Below are positions 1 through 8,400 of a stretch of 64,000 nucleotides of DNA, one piece after another (the stretch's first letter is position 1; each line of letters starts with the position of its first letter). The position numbers and the translations under genes were made by a program. The notes beneath the pieces are model-generated. The model had not been told where the DNA came from, did no database searches, and saw only the letters and a program-made list of their open reading frames with translations. The DNA lies in assembly GCF_030815415.1 (NCBI RefSeq), contig NZ_JAUSWW010000001.1, positions 6,386,001 through 6,450,000 on the forward strand, read 5' to 3'. This DNA is from Streptomyces canus (lineage in GTDB: Bacteria > Actinomycetota > Actinomycetes > Streptomycetales > Streptomycetaceae).

Positions 1-1468
1 CCCGCGCCGCCGCGACCGCCTTGGCGATGGTGGCGGCGGAGGGTGCCGTGCCGGTCGACAGGGCCGTGGCCGTGAACCCGAGTTCGGTGAACGCGGCCGC
101 GAGCACCCCGGTCGGCGGGCCCGTCGTACCGGACGGGGAGGCCGGGTCGGCGCCGACGACGAGGAGCTTGCGGGGCGACAGAGGCAGCGCGTGGTTCTCG
201 TTGACCAGCAGAGTCGTCGTCCGCTCGGCGATACGGTCGGCCTCCGCGAGGTGGGAGGGGATCCCGACTGTGCGGGTCACCCCGGCCTGGCTGACGTACG
301 GCGCCTCGAACAACCGCAGTTTCGCCTTCAGCCGCAGCACCCGCAGGATCGACTCGTCGAGCCGCGCCTCGGTCAGCTCCCCGTCCCGTACGGCCTTCAG
401 GACGGCGTTCCAGGCGACGTCCAGGTTCGGCGGGTTGAGGAGCTGGTCCACCCCCGCCTTCAGCGCGAGCACGGGCACGCGGTCGTCGCCGTACTTCGTG
501 CGGACGCCCTCCATGCCGAGGGAGTCGGTGACGATCACGCCGTCGTAGCCGAGCTCCCCGCGCAGGATGCCGTTCAGGATGGGGCGGGAGAGGGTGGCCG
601 GATCGCCGGAGTCGTCGAGGGCCGGGACCATGATGTGCGCGGTCATGATCGAGTCGATGCCGGCGGCGATCGCGGCGCGGAACGGGGGAGCGTCGAGCTT
701 GTCCCACTGGGCGCGGGTGTGGGTGATGACCGGGAAGCCGTAGTGGCTGTCGACCGCGGTGTCCCCGTGCCCGGGGAAGTGCTTGGCGGTGGCGGCGACC
801 TGCCGCGCGTGCTGGTACCCGCCGACCTCGGCGGCCACCATCCCGGCCACCGCGCCCGGGTCCGCGCCGAAGGAGCGCACGCCGATGACGGGGTTGGCCG
901 GATTGACGTTGACGTCGGCGACGGGGGAGTAGTTCTGTCGGATGCCGAGGGATCTGAGCTCCTGCCCCGCGATACGGCCGAGGGTACGGGCGTCCTTGCG
1001 TGAGCGGCCGGCACCGATGGCCATCGCGCCCGGGAAGAGGGTGGCGGGCTCGCCCACCCGGCAGACGATGCCGTGCTCCTGGTCGGTGGAGACGAGGACG
1101 GGCAGGCCCCGGGGGAGGCTGAGGGACGCCTTCTGGATGCCGTTGGACAGGTCGGCGATCTGGTGCGGATCGCGGGTGTTGTGCGCCCAGGTGAAGTAGA
1201 TGATGCCGCCGACGCGGTACTTGGCGATCAGTTCGGCGGCCGTGCGGACGCCGATCTCCTTGAGGTTGGCGTCGATGTCGGCCTGGTCGGGGGCGGTGGC
1301 GGAGTGGCCGTAGACCCGCATCACGAAGAGCTGGCCGACCTTCTCTTCCAGGGTCATACGGGAGACGAGGGAGCGGAGCTTCTTGTCGTCCGCGTATGCG
1401 GTCCCGCCGACAGTGAGGGTGGCGGCGACTCCCGCGGTGGCGGCGAGGACGGTGCGTCTGGAGGGCAC
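1..1468 (-). CDS. Tat-exported glycoside hydrolase family 3 (beta-N-acetylhexosaminidase type), 3' end outside window
   Basis: The GTG start at 1468 has GGAAGGAG just upstream. About 489 codons are present and the C-terminus lies beyond position 1. The leader carries a twin-arginine motif (SRRTVL at residues 3-8) followed by a hydrophobic stretch ending near residue 28, so Tat export is likely. The KHFPGHGDT signature lies near residue 228; in family 3 hexosaminidases of the NagZ type this loop supplies the His-Asp acid/base pair. The nucleophile Asp is in TDSLGM near residue 315. The expected role is hydrolysis of N-acetylglucosaminides from cell wall or chitin fragments outside the cell. 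An inverted repeat sits upstream at 1500-1536. NagZ-like activity is inferred from the motif; other beta-glycosidase specificities are possible. Confidence 0.9.
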   Translation of the reverse strand, partial: MPSRRTVLAATAGVAATLTVGGTAYADDKKLRSLVSRMTLEEKVGQLFVMRVYGHSATAPDQADIDANLKEIGVRTAAELIAKYRVGGIIYFTWAHNTRDPHQIADLSNGIQKASLSLPRGLPVLVSTDQEHGIVCRVGEPATLFPGAMAIGAGRSRKDARTLGRIAGQELRSLGIRQNYSPVADVNVNPANPVIGVRSFGADPGAVAGMVAAEVGGYQHARQVAATAKHFPGHGDTAVDSHYGFPVITHTRAQWDKLDAPPFRAAIAAGIDSIMTAHIMVPALDDSGDPATLSRPILNGILRGELGYDGVIVTDSLGMEGVRTKYGDDRVPVLALKAGVDQLLNPPNLDVAWNAVLKAVRDGELTEARLDESILRVLRLKAKLRLFEAPYVSQAGVTRTVGIPSHLAEADRIAERTTTLLVNENHALPLSPRKLLVVGADPASPSGTTGPPTGVLAAAFTELGFTATALSTGTAPSAATIAKAVAAAR

Positions 1469-1801
1469 GTGCGCTCCTTCCGGAGGTGATCCGCTGAAGG
1501 AAACTTCCGAGGAGTCACCAATATCCGGGAAGTTTCTGCCAGTCAAGGGAGTGCACACTAACCCGGGGTGGGCCCGGGGCCCGGCAACGAGGGGCCGCCA
1601 TCGGCGCTGTTGGAGGGGGGCGCGCCGATGACGGCGTGCTGCCGGCCGCAGTACGGCGGAGAGGGTAAGTCAGCTTTCGCAGCCAGCAGCGAGGCCGACA
1701 CCGCACCGCGGTGACTCTCCGACAGCTTGCGCGTTGGACGAGCGGGAGCGGGGCGGGGTTCCCGGATCGGCCCCGAATCCCGGAAGTTGGTGGGCCCGGG
1801 G
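1469..1801. other. intergenic region with no gene seen
   Basis: This is about 330 bases between the start of the glycosidase gene and the stop of the LysR gene. Apart from the inverted repeat at 1500-1536, only short frames without coding character are seen. It presumably holds the glycosidase promoter. Confidence 0.5.
1500..1536. promoter_or_regulatory. inverted repeat upstream of the GH3 gene, possible operator
   Basis: GAAACTTCC (1500-1508) is mirrored exactly by GGAAGTTTC (1528-1536) across 19 nt. It lies 32 nt upstream of the GTG start of the glycosidase, where a repressor site or 5'-UTR hairpin would be expected. It does not match the DasR consensus. The binding protein is unknown. Confidence 0.35.
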
Positions 1802-2731
1802 TCAACGGGACGGATGAGCCGCCACTTTGGGCCAGTGGTCCTGCAGAGTGCGTACGGTCTCGGTGATCGACGGCCGCCCCGCGGCACCGGTCCGCCACAG
1901 CGCGTACAGCCGCCGCACCGGCGTCGGATCGAGCTCCACCTCCACCACGCCGCCCGGCAGCGGCCCCCGCCCGAGCCGGGGGATCAGGCAGATGCCGAGA
2001 CCGGCGGCGACGAGGGCGACCAGGGTCGGGTTCTCGTCGGCCTGGTGGATGATCTCCGGCTCGTACCCGGCGGCACGCAGGGTCCGTACGAGCCACTCGT
2101 GACAGACCCGCCCCGGCGGCTGGCACACCCACCGCTCCCCGCCGAGATCCTCCCGCCGGACGGCCTTCCGGCCGGCGAAGGGGTGCCCCTCGGGGACCAG
2201 CAGGGTGCACCGGTCCTCCCCGATGGCCGCCTGCTCGACCCCCGGCGGCACGGGCAGCGGGGAGATGTCCCAGTCGTGCACGACGGCCATGTCCAGCGCC
2301 CCCCTGGCGACCAGTCCGACGGACAGATGCGGGTCGATCTCGGAGAGCCGCAGGTCGAGGGCGGGGTGCCGGGCGGCGAGGTCGGCGAGCACGCCGGGCA
2401 TCAGACCACGGGCCGCGGAGGCGAAGGCCGCCACGGTCAGCCGGCCCGCCGGGATGCTCCGGCGCTGTTCGATACCCGTCTCGGCCCGCTCCACGATCGC
2501 GAGCAACTCCTGTGCCGTGTCGACCAGTTGCAGCGCCTCGGCGGTGAGCCGCACCCCCCGCCCCTCCCGTTCCAGCAGTACGGTCCTTGTCTCCCGCTCC
2601 AGTTTGGCGATCTGCTGGGACACGGCGGAGGGCGTGTACCCGAGCGCGGCTGCGGCCCCTGCGGGGTGTGTGCCGCCCGGGGCGGTGCGGCGGTGTGCGT
2701 GTGTTCTGCCTGAGGGCTCGCGGTGGTCCAT
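1802..2731 (-). CDS. LysR-family transcriptional regulator with an atypical N-terminus
   Basis: This 309-residue protein has the second half of a LysR winged HTH (AAAALGYTPSAVSQQIAKLE, residues 25-44) and a complete effector-binding domain ending in the usual LysR C-terminus. The first 24 residues are Pro/His/Arg-rich and do not resemble the first helix of a LysR protein, which is usually hydrophobic. No upstream or alternative frame supplies a better start. The divergent EPSP synthase-like gene begins only 29 nt away, leaving little promoter space. Either the DNA-binding domain is damaged, perhaps by a deletion at the junction, or the true start differs. By LysR convention it could control the divergent gene at 2761. 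The ligand is unknown. Confidence 0.75.
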   Translation of the reverse strand: MDHREPSGRTHAHRRTAPGGTHPAGAAAALGYTPSAVSQQIAKLERETRTVLLEREGRGVRLTAEALQLVDTAQELLAIVERAETGIEQRRSIPAGRLTVAAFASAARGLMPGVLADLAARHPALDLRLSEIDPHLSVGLVARGALDMAVVHDWDISPLPVPPGVEQAAIGEDRCTLLVPEGHPFAGRKAVRREDLGGERWVCQPPGRVCHEWLVRTLRAAGYEPEIIHQADENPTLVALVAAGLGICLIPRLGRGPLPGGVVEVELDPTPVRRLYALWRTGAAGRPSITETVRTLQDHWPKVAAHPSR

Positions 2732-2760
2732 TCCGTGGACGGACCGGCGTTGGAGGGGGG

Positions 2761-4035
2761 GTGGCGGTCGATCATGTGGGGATGTCCGTAGTCGACGTTC
2801 CCGGGTCCAAGTCCATTACCGCCCGCGCGCTCTTTCTGGCGGCGGCGGCCGACGGAGTCACCACGCTCGTGCGGCCTCTGAGGTCGGATGACACGGAGGG
2901 CTTCGTGGAGGGGCTGGCGCGGCTCGGGTACCGGGTGGGGCGGACTCCGGACGCGTGGCAGGTCGACGGGCGCCCGCAGGGTCCCGCGGCGGCGGAGGCG
3001 GACGTGTACTGCCGGGACGGTGCGACGACCGCCCGCTTCCTGCCGACATTGGCGGCGGCGGGGCACGGGACGTACCGCTTCGACGCCTCGGAGCAGATGC
3101 GGCGCAGGCCGTTGCTGCCCCTGACCCGTGCCCTGCGCGACCTGGGCGTGGACCTGCGGCACGAGCGGGCCGAGGGCCACCACCCGCTGACGGTGCGGGC
3201 GGCCGGGGTCGAGGGCGGTGAGGTGGTGCTGGACGCGGGGCAGTCCTCGCAGTATCTGACGGCACTGCTGCTCCTCGGTCCGCTGACCCGCAAAGGGCTG
3301 CGGATCCGGGTGACGGACCTGGTCTCGGTGCCGTACGTGGAGATCACGATCGCGATGATGCGGGCCTTCGGGGTGCGGGTGGACCGGGAGGGGGACGTCT
3401 TCGTGGTCCCGCCGGGCGGCTACCGCGCGACGACGTACGCGATCGAACCGGACGCCTCCACGGCCAGTTACTTCTTCGCCGCGGCGGCGGTGACCCCGGG
3501 TGCCGAGGTGACGGTCCCGGGTCTGGGGACCGGCGCGCTCCAGGGCGACCTGGGCTTCGTCGACGTACTGCGGCGGATGGGCGCGCAGGTGTCGGTCGGC
3601 GCGTCGGGCACGACGGTCCGGGGGACGGGCCTACTGCGCGGCCTGACCGTCAATATGCGGGACATCTCGGACACCATGCCGACGCTGGCGGCGATCGCGC
3701 CCTTCGCGGAGGGACCGGTCCGTATCGAGGACGTGGCGAACACCCGGGTCAAGGAGTGCGATCGCCTGGAGGCGTGTGCGGAGAACCTGCGACGGCTCGG
3801 GGTGGCGGTGGCGACGGGTCCGGACTGGATCGAGATCCAGCCGGGTGTGCGCGGTGCGGGCGCGGAGATCGCTTCGTACGGCGACCACCGCATCGTCATG
3901 TCCTTCGCGGTCACCGGGTTGCGCGTGCCGGGTATTTCGTTCGACGACCCTGGGTGCGTACGCAAGACTTTCCCCGGTTTCCATGAGGCGTTCGCGGAGT
4001 TGAGGGGTCGGCCGGGGAATGGCGTTCAAGCTTGA
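2761..4035 (+). CDS. aroA: 3-phosphoshikimate 1-carboxyvinyltransferase (EPSP synthase) homologue
   Basis: The enzyme joins phosphoenolpyruvate and shikimate-3-phosphate in the shikimate pathway. This protein has the family signatures in order: PGSKSITAR near the N-terminus, DGATTARFLP where other EPSP synthases have GNAGTAMRPL, SSQYLTALLL, the DISDTMP aspartate region, KECDRL and YGDHRIVMS near the C-terminus. The catalytic Lys, Ser-Ser-Gln, Asp, Glu and Arg positions therefore look intact. The GTG at 2761 follows GGAGG by 4 nt; GTG 2776 and ATG 2782 are in-frame alternatives with poorer spacing. It overlaps the next GNAT gene by 17 nt. Whether it is the housekeeping enzyme or a second copy cannot be told here. 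No other aromatic-pathway gene is adjacent. Confidence 0.85.
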   Translation: MAVDHVGMSVVDVPGSKSITARALFLAAAADGVTTLVRPLRSDDTEGFVEGLARLGYRVGRTPDAWQVDGRPQGPAAAEADVYCRDGATTARFLPTLAAAGHGTYRFDASEQMRRRPLLPLTRALRDLGVDLRHERAEGHHPLTVRAAGVEGGEVVLDAGQSSQYLTALLLLGPLTRKGLRIRVTDLVSVPYVEITIAMMRAFGVRVDREGDVFVVPPGGYRATTYAIEPDASTASYFFAAAAVTPGAEVTVPGLGTGALQGDLGFVDVLRRMGAQVSVGASGTTVRGTGLLRGLTVNMRDISDTMPTLAAIAPFAEGPVRIEDVANTRVKECDRLEACAENLRRLGVAVATGPDWIEIQPGVRGAGAEIASYGDHRIVMSFAVTGLRVPGISFDDPGCVRKTFPGFHEAFAELRGRPGNGVQA

Positions 4036-4657
4036 AGGTCCGGTGCTGGAGGGCGAGTTGGTGCGCCTGGAGCCGCTCTCGCACACGCATGTGACCGAGT
4101 TGGCGGTGGCGGCGGAGGAGGACCGGGGAACGTACGAGTTCACCTGGGTGCCCAGGGCCGACGAGGTGGCGGACTACGTCGATGCGCAACTCGCCCGGGC
4201 CGCGACCGGCCGTCTGGCGCCGTACGCCCAGATCTCCCGGGCGACGGGGCGAGTGGTGGGCGCGACGTCCTACTGGGAGCCCCGCAGCTGGCTCTCGGAC
4301 GACACCCTGGACGCGATCGAGATCGGCTTCACCTGGCTGGCCCGCTCCGCGCAGGGCACCGGCGTCAACGCCGAGGCCAAGCTCCTGCTCCTCCGCCACG
4401 CCTTCGAGGTGTGGAACGTCTCGAGGGTGGACCTGAAGACGGACGCCCGAAACGCCCGCTCCCGAGCGGCCATCGAAAGCGTCGGCGCCCACTTCGAGGG
4501 CGTCCTGCGCAACTGGTCCCGCTCCTGGGCCCCGGGTGAGGACAACCGGCTGCGGGACTCGGCGATCTTCTCGATCACGGCGGACGAATGGCCGGAGCGG
4601 CGGAAGCGTCTGGAGCGGCGGGTGGCGAGGTTCGGTCCCGGGGTGGGGGTGGAGTGA
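4019..4657 (+). CDS. GNAT acetyltransferase, RimJ/RimL-like
   Basis: This 212-residue single-domain protein has the layout of N-terminal-amine or amino-acid acetyltransferases: a start motif LEGELVRLEPL, a central beta region IEIGFTWL, the acetyl-CoA loop region AQGTGVNAEAKLL (residues about 115-127), and the C-terminal pattern VDLKTDARNARSRAAIESVG typical of RimJ/RimL. The ATG at 4019 lies inside the last codons of the upstream EPSP synthase-like gene (17-nt overlap), so the two are probably translated from one message. The substrate is unknown. A short GC-rich imperfect hairpin followed by T residues near 4672-4703 may end the transcript. Confidence 0.85.
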   Translation: MAFKLEGPVLEGELVRLEPLSHTHVTELAVAAEEDRGTYEFTWVPRADEVADYVDAQLARAATGRLAPYAQISRATGRVVGATSYWEPRSWLSDDTLDAIEIGFTWLARSAQGTGVNAEAKLLLLRHAFEVWNVSRVDLKTDARNARSRAAIESVGAHFEGVLRNWSRSWAPGEDNRLRDSAIFSITADEWPERRKRLERRVARFGPGVGVE

Positions 4658-4705
4658 TGGGCAGATCTGTTCTACGGCGGGCCCCGGCCACCCGCGGTTT
4701 TTCGT

Positions 4706-5653
4706 CTAGGCCCGGGACACGTCCGCCAATCGCCGCGCCTCCAGGACCAGGTGCCGCCTGACCGTCTCCAGGACCGGGTCCGCGTCCGCGCCCGTGCGGA
4801 CCGCCGCGAAGATGTTCCGCGAGGGAGGGGCGCCCTGCGGGGTCAGTACCGCCAGTGCGCGGTGGGCGTACAGGGGGTGGACCAGGCGGGGGATCAGGGC
4901 CACGCCCGCTCCCGCCTCCACCAGGGCCGCCAGTGCGCCCCAGTCGTTGACGGCGTGCCGGATGTCCGGGGTGAAGCCGGACGTCGCGCAGACGGCGCGG
5001 GCGATCGCGCCCACACAGCTGCGGGCGTCCCCCGCGATCCAGGTCTCGCCGGCCAGCTCCCGCAGTGGGATCCGTCCGCGTCCCGCCAGCCGGTGATCCG
5101 CCGGGACCACGATGTCCATCACGTCCGTCAGCAGGTCGGACCGGGTGTAGCGGCGGTCCGTGTGGGGCGGGGTCGCCGCGAAGTCCACCGCCACGGCCAC
5201 GTCCACCTGGCCGGCGTCCAGGGCCGTGAACAGGTCCGGCGGTTCCGCCTCCACGACGTCGACGCGGACGTGGGGGAGGTGTTCGGCCAGTCCTCGCAGC
5301 ACGCCCGGCAGCAGGCCCAGGATGCCGCTGGAGAAGCAGCCGATGGTCACCGAGCCGCGGCCGCCGCTCCCGTACGCCGCCAGGTCGGCGCGGGCCCGCT
5401 CCAGTTGGGCGGCGATCTCGTCGGCGTGGGCCAGCAGCACGCGGGCCTGTCCAGTGAGCCGTACGCCTCGGCCGTCCCGTTCCGTCAGGGGTGCGCCGAT
5501 CTCGCGGGCCAGCGCCGAGAGCTGCTGCGAGACCGCCGACGGGGTCAGGTGCAGGGCCTCCGCCGTTCTCGCCAGACTGCCCCGGCGCTGGAGTTCACGC
5601 AGGACGGTCAGACGGCGCAGGTCGACTGTGAAGGCCTCGCTTACCTGTTCCAT
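4706..5653 (-). CDS. LysR-family transcriptional regulator
   Basis: This full-length LysR protein of 315 residues has a canonical HTH near residues 13-45 (LRELQRRGSLARTAEALHLT then PSAVSQQLSALAREIG) and an effector domain with the SIGCF-like and VEAGAGVALIPRL segments. It is transcribed away from the hydrolase gene at 5704, with 50 nt between the two starts. A regulator of this type commonly controls the divergent neighbour. The ligand is unknown. Confidence 0.88.
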   Translation of the reverse strand: MEQVSEAFTVDLRRLTVLRELQRRGSLARTAEALHLTPSAVSQQLSALAREIGAPLTERDGRGVRLTGQARVLLAHADEIAAQLERARADLAAYGSGGRGSVTIGCFSSGILGLLPGVLRGLAEHLPHVRVDVVEAEPPDLFTALDAGQVDVAVAVDFAATPPHTDRRYTRSDLLTDVMDIVVPADHRLAGRGRIPLRELAGETWIAGDARSCVGAIARAVCATSGFTPDIRHAVNDWGALAALVEAGAGVALIPRLVHPLYAHRALAVLTPQGAPPSRNIFAAVRTGADADPVLETVRRHLVLEARRLADVSRA

Positions 5654-5703
5654 CGAGAAAGGTTAACTGGACCCTGGGGGCAGGTTCGGAAACGATCGAT
5701 GCC

Positions 5704-6279
5704 ATGACCGCCTACCTCATCCTCCACGGCTGGCAGAACCACCGGCCCAAGGACCACTGGCAGCACTGGCTCGCCGACCGTCTCGGCGAGCTCGGTCACC
5801 AGGTGACGTATCCCCAGCTGCCCGACCCGGACGACCCGGACCTGGAGGTGTGGCTCGGTGAACTCGCGCGCCATCTTGCGGAGGACGCACCGGATGTCGT
5901 CGTCGCCCACAGTGCCTCCGTCCTGCTGTGGCTGCACGCCGTCGCCCGCGGGATCGTCGGGCCCGGTGACGTGGACCGCGTTCTGCTCGTCGGCCCGCCC
6001 TCCCCGTCCGTTCTCGCGCGGTATCCGGAGGTCACCGGATTCGCCCCGCCGACGCTGGACCTCACCCTCCCCGGCCCGACCGTCCTCGTCGCCGGCGACG
6101 ACGACCCGTACTGCGAGGGGGGCGCGCAGGCCGTCTACGGCGACCCTCTCGGCATCCGCACCACACTCCTCCCCGGCGCGGGCCACCTCGACCTGGACGC
6201 CGGCTACGGCTCCTGGCCCTCCGTACTGGAGTGGTGCCTGGACCCGGGAGCCGAGTTCACGGTCCGGCCGGAGCGGTAG
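5704..6279 (+). CDS. RBBP9/YdeN-type alpha/beta hydrolase
   Basis: This small serine hydrolase of 191 residues resembles the RBBP9/YdeN family. The N-terminal LILHGW oxyanion region is followed by VVAHSASVLLWL, which holds the nucleophile Ser in the family's H-S-x pattern. An Asp in LVAGDDDPYC and the His in LPGAGHLDLDAG complete a catalytic triad. The substrate is not known for most members. The gene is divergent from the LysR regulator at 4706-5653, and its last 23 nt overlap the 3' end of the convergent MFS gene. Confidence 0.85.
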   Translation: MTAYLILHGWQNHRPKDHWQHWLADRLGELGHQVTYPQLPDPDDPDLEVWLGELARHLAEDAPDVVVAHSASVLLWLHAVARGIVGPGDVDRVLLVGPPSPSVLARYPEVTGFAPPTLDLTLPGPTVLVAGDDDPYCEGGAQAVYGDPLGIRTTLLPGAGHLDLDAGYGSWPSVLEWCLDPGAEFTVRPER

Positions 6280-7510
6280 CCGTACCGGGCGCGCCCGTCC
6301 GCCGCAGTTCCGGCGTCGTGACGCCCACCGCCGTCACCGCCGCCAGACACATCAGCCCGCCGGAGATCAGCGCCGTCGCGCCCGAGGACCAGCCCGCGAC
6401 CAGGCCACCGCGCAGATTGCCCAGGTGGGGGCCCGCCTGACCGACGATCGTCTCGGCGGCGGTGACACGGCCGAGGAGAGCGTCGGGGGTGAGGGTCTGG
6501 ACGATGGTCGTACGGGAGAGCACGGCGAGGGCGTCCGCCGCGCCGGCCAGGGCCAGCAGCCCCAGGCCCGCCCAGGCGCTCGTCGTCAGACCGAAGAGAA
6601 GGAGGGCCGCGCCCCACCCCGCGGACGCGCACAGCATCACCGGGCCGGGGCGGGCCAGCCGGGTCACCGGGCCGGAGAAGGCCGTCGCGGTGACCCCGCC
6701 CACCGCCAGCGCCGACAGGAACAGGCCCAGGGTGCGGGGGTCGCCGCCGAAGCGTTCCTCGTTGACCAGGGGGAACAACGACGTGGGCATCGCCAGGAGA
6801 CAGGCCGCGAGGTCCGTCAGCAGCGCGCCGCGCACCGCGCGGTGGCCGGTCAGAAAGCGCAGACCGTCCAGGACGCCGTGGACGCCGGGTCGTGACCTGT
6901 CGCCCTCGGGTGGCAGCGCGGGCAGGCCGTAGGCGCCGTAGAAGGACAGGGCGAAGCTCAGCGTGTCCAGCAGGTAGCAGACGCCGATGCCCCACCAGCC
7001 GAGGACGACACCGGCGACGGCGGGGCCGACCAGCATCATCGCCTGGCCGGTGACCTGCTGGAGGGCGAGACCGGCGGCCACCTGCTCCTTGGGCAGCAGC
7101 CGAGGGACGAACACGCCCGCCGCGGGGGCGCCGAGCGCGGCGAAGGACGTCTGGGCCGCCACCAGCACGAGGACCACGGGCACCGGCGCGTGTCCGGCGA
7201 AGCCCTGCACGGTCAGCAGCAGGGAGCAGGCCGCCGAGCCGACGGTGCCGGTGAGATACATACGGCGGCGGTCGACGCGGTCGGCCCAGGCGCCCGCGAA
7301 CAGGCTGACGGTGACCATCGGCACGGCCTGCGCGATGCCGACGGCCCCGCTCCAGAACGCGCTGTGCGTCATGTCCCAGACCTGGTACATGACGGTGACC
7401 ATGGTCATGAAGGTGCCGAGCGTGGACACCGTGCGCCCGAACAGCAGCCGCCGGAAGACGGGGGAGGTGCGCAGGGGCCGGACGTCGAGGAGCACGTCGG
7501 ACAGGCTCAT
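6257..7510 (-). CDS. MFS transporter, drug-exporter type
   Basis: This 417-residue protein has about 12 predicted membrane helices. Its N-terminal sequence (FRRLLFGRTVSTLGTFM) and the loop AGAWADRVDRRRMYL (the MFS motif A equivalent between helices 2 and 3) are typical of the MFS_3/enterobactin-exporter-like group common in actinobacteria. The likely role is proton-driven efflux of a small molecule. Its 3' end overlaps the convergent hydrolase gene by 23 nt. No good Shine-Dalgarno precedes the ATG at 7510, so the start is less certain than the gene. Confidence 0.88.
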   Translation of the reverse strand: MSLSDVLLDVRPLRTSPVFRRLLFGRTVSTLGTFMTMVTVMYQVWDMTHSAFWSGAVGIAQAVPMVTVSLFAGAWADRVDRRRMYLTGTVGSAACSLLLTVQGFAGHAPVPVVLVLVAAQTSFAALGAPAAGVFVPRLLPKEQVAAGLALQQVTGQAMMLVGPAVAGVVLGWWGIGVCYLLDTLSFALSFYGAYGLPALPPEGDRSRPGVHGVLDGLRFLTGHRAVRGALLTDLAACLLAMPTSLFPLVNEERFGGDPRTLGLFLSALAVGGVTATAFSGPVTRLARPGPVMLCASAGWGAALLLFGLTTSAWAGLGLLALAGAADALAVLSRTTIVQTLTPDALLGRVTAAETIVGQAGPHLGNLRGGLVAGWSSGATALISGGLMCLAAVTAVGVTTPELRRTGAPGTATAPAGP

Positions 7511-7589
7511 GAGAGGGGGACCGGGAGCGGGGCGGGCTGATGCACCCCGGGACGCTAACCGGCCCCCGGCCCCTGAGCCACCGAATTAC

Positions 7590-8390
7590 CTACGCGCTCT
7601 CGTTCAGGAGCCGGGCCAGGTGCTCGCGGCCCGCGCCCAGCAGCTCGGGAAGCGGTGCGGCCCCCTCGTACCAGCGCTTCTCGTACTCCCAGCACAGCCA
7701 GCCGTCCCAGCCGTGGCGGGACAGGACCTCGACGCACTCGGCGAGGGGCAGTACGCCCGAGCCGAGCGGGAGCGGGGTGGTGTCGTCGGGCGAGGCGATG
7801 TCCTTGACCTGGACGTATCCGAGGAACGGGGAGAGTGCCGCGTACGTCTGCGAGGGCTGCTCGCCGCCCAGCCAGGTGTGCATGACGTCCCACAGCGAGC
7901 CGACGTTGCGGTGGCCGACCGGGCCCAGGATGCGGATCGCGTCGGCTCCGGTGCGGTGCGAGTCGTGGGTCTCCAGGAGGATGCGTACTCCGGCGTCCGC
8001 CGCGTACTCCGCCGCCGTGCCCAGGCGCCGGGCCGCCGTCGCGTCGGCCTCGGCGGCCGACTGCTCGGGGCTCGCGCCGGGGAAGACGCGGATGTACGGG
8101 GCGCCCAGGTCGCGGGCGAGGTCCAGGAGGGCGCGGATCTCCGCCAGCACCGGCTCGTCGTCGCCCGGCGCGGCCACGCGCGCGTACCCGGCGAGACCGA
8201 GGACCTCCACCCCGGCCGCCTTGAACTCGGCCACCGTGTCAGCCCGTTGGGCGGCGTCGATGCCGGGATGTACCGCCTCCTCCGGGTGCGCGCGCAGCTC
8301 TACGCCGTGATAGCCGTGCGTGTGCGCGAGGCGGAGTACCTCGGGGACGGGGAGACCGGGGACGCCGAGAGTGGAGAACGCCAGCTTCAT
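7590..8390 (-). CDS. sugar phosphate isomerase/epimerase (xylose isomerase-like TIM barrel)
   Basis: The protein belongs to the AP endonuclease 2/xylose isomerase-like TIM-barrel family. It begins MKLAFSTLGVPG and has HGYHGVELRAH, LLETHDSHRTG and a terminal GWDGWLCWEYEKRW region that supplies metal-binding acidic residues. Such enzymes interconvert keto-sugars or cyclitol derivatives with a divalent metal. A GTG at 8411 is in frame, but ATG 8390 fits the family start better. The upstream MarR-GNAT gene ends at 8401, only 10 nt before, so co-transcription is likely. Substrate unknown. Confidence 0.85.
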   Translation of the reverse strand: MKLAFSTLGVPGLPVPEVLRLAHTHGYHGVELRAHPEEAVHPGIDAAQRADTVAEFKAAGVEVLGLAGYARVAAPGDDEPVLAEIRALLDLARDLGAPYIRVFPGASPEQSAAEADATAARRLGTAAEYAADAGVRILLETHDSHRTGADAIRILGPVGHRNVGSLWDVMHTWLGGEQPSQTYAALSPFLGYVQVKDIASPDDTTPLPLGSGVLPLAECVEVLSRHGWDGWLCWEYEKRWYEGAAPLPELLGAGREHLARLLNESA

Positions 8391-8400
8391 GCTCCGGACT

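Noticed and set aside
191..1199. Long plus-strand frames opposite the GH3 glycosidase
   Set aside because: They are antisense shadows of the glycosidase; high GC keeps all frames open in this DNA.
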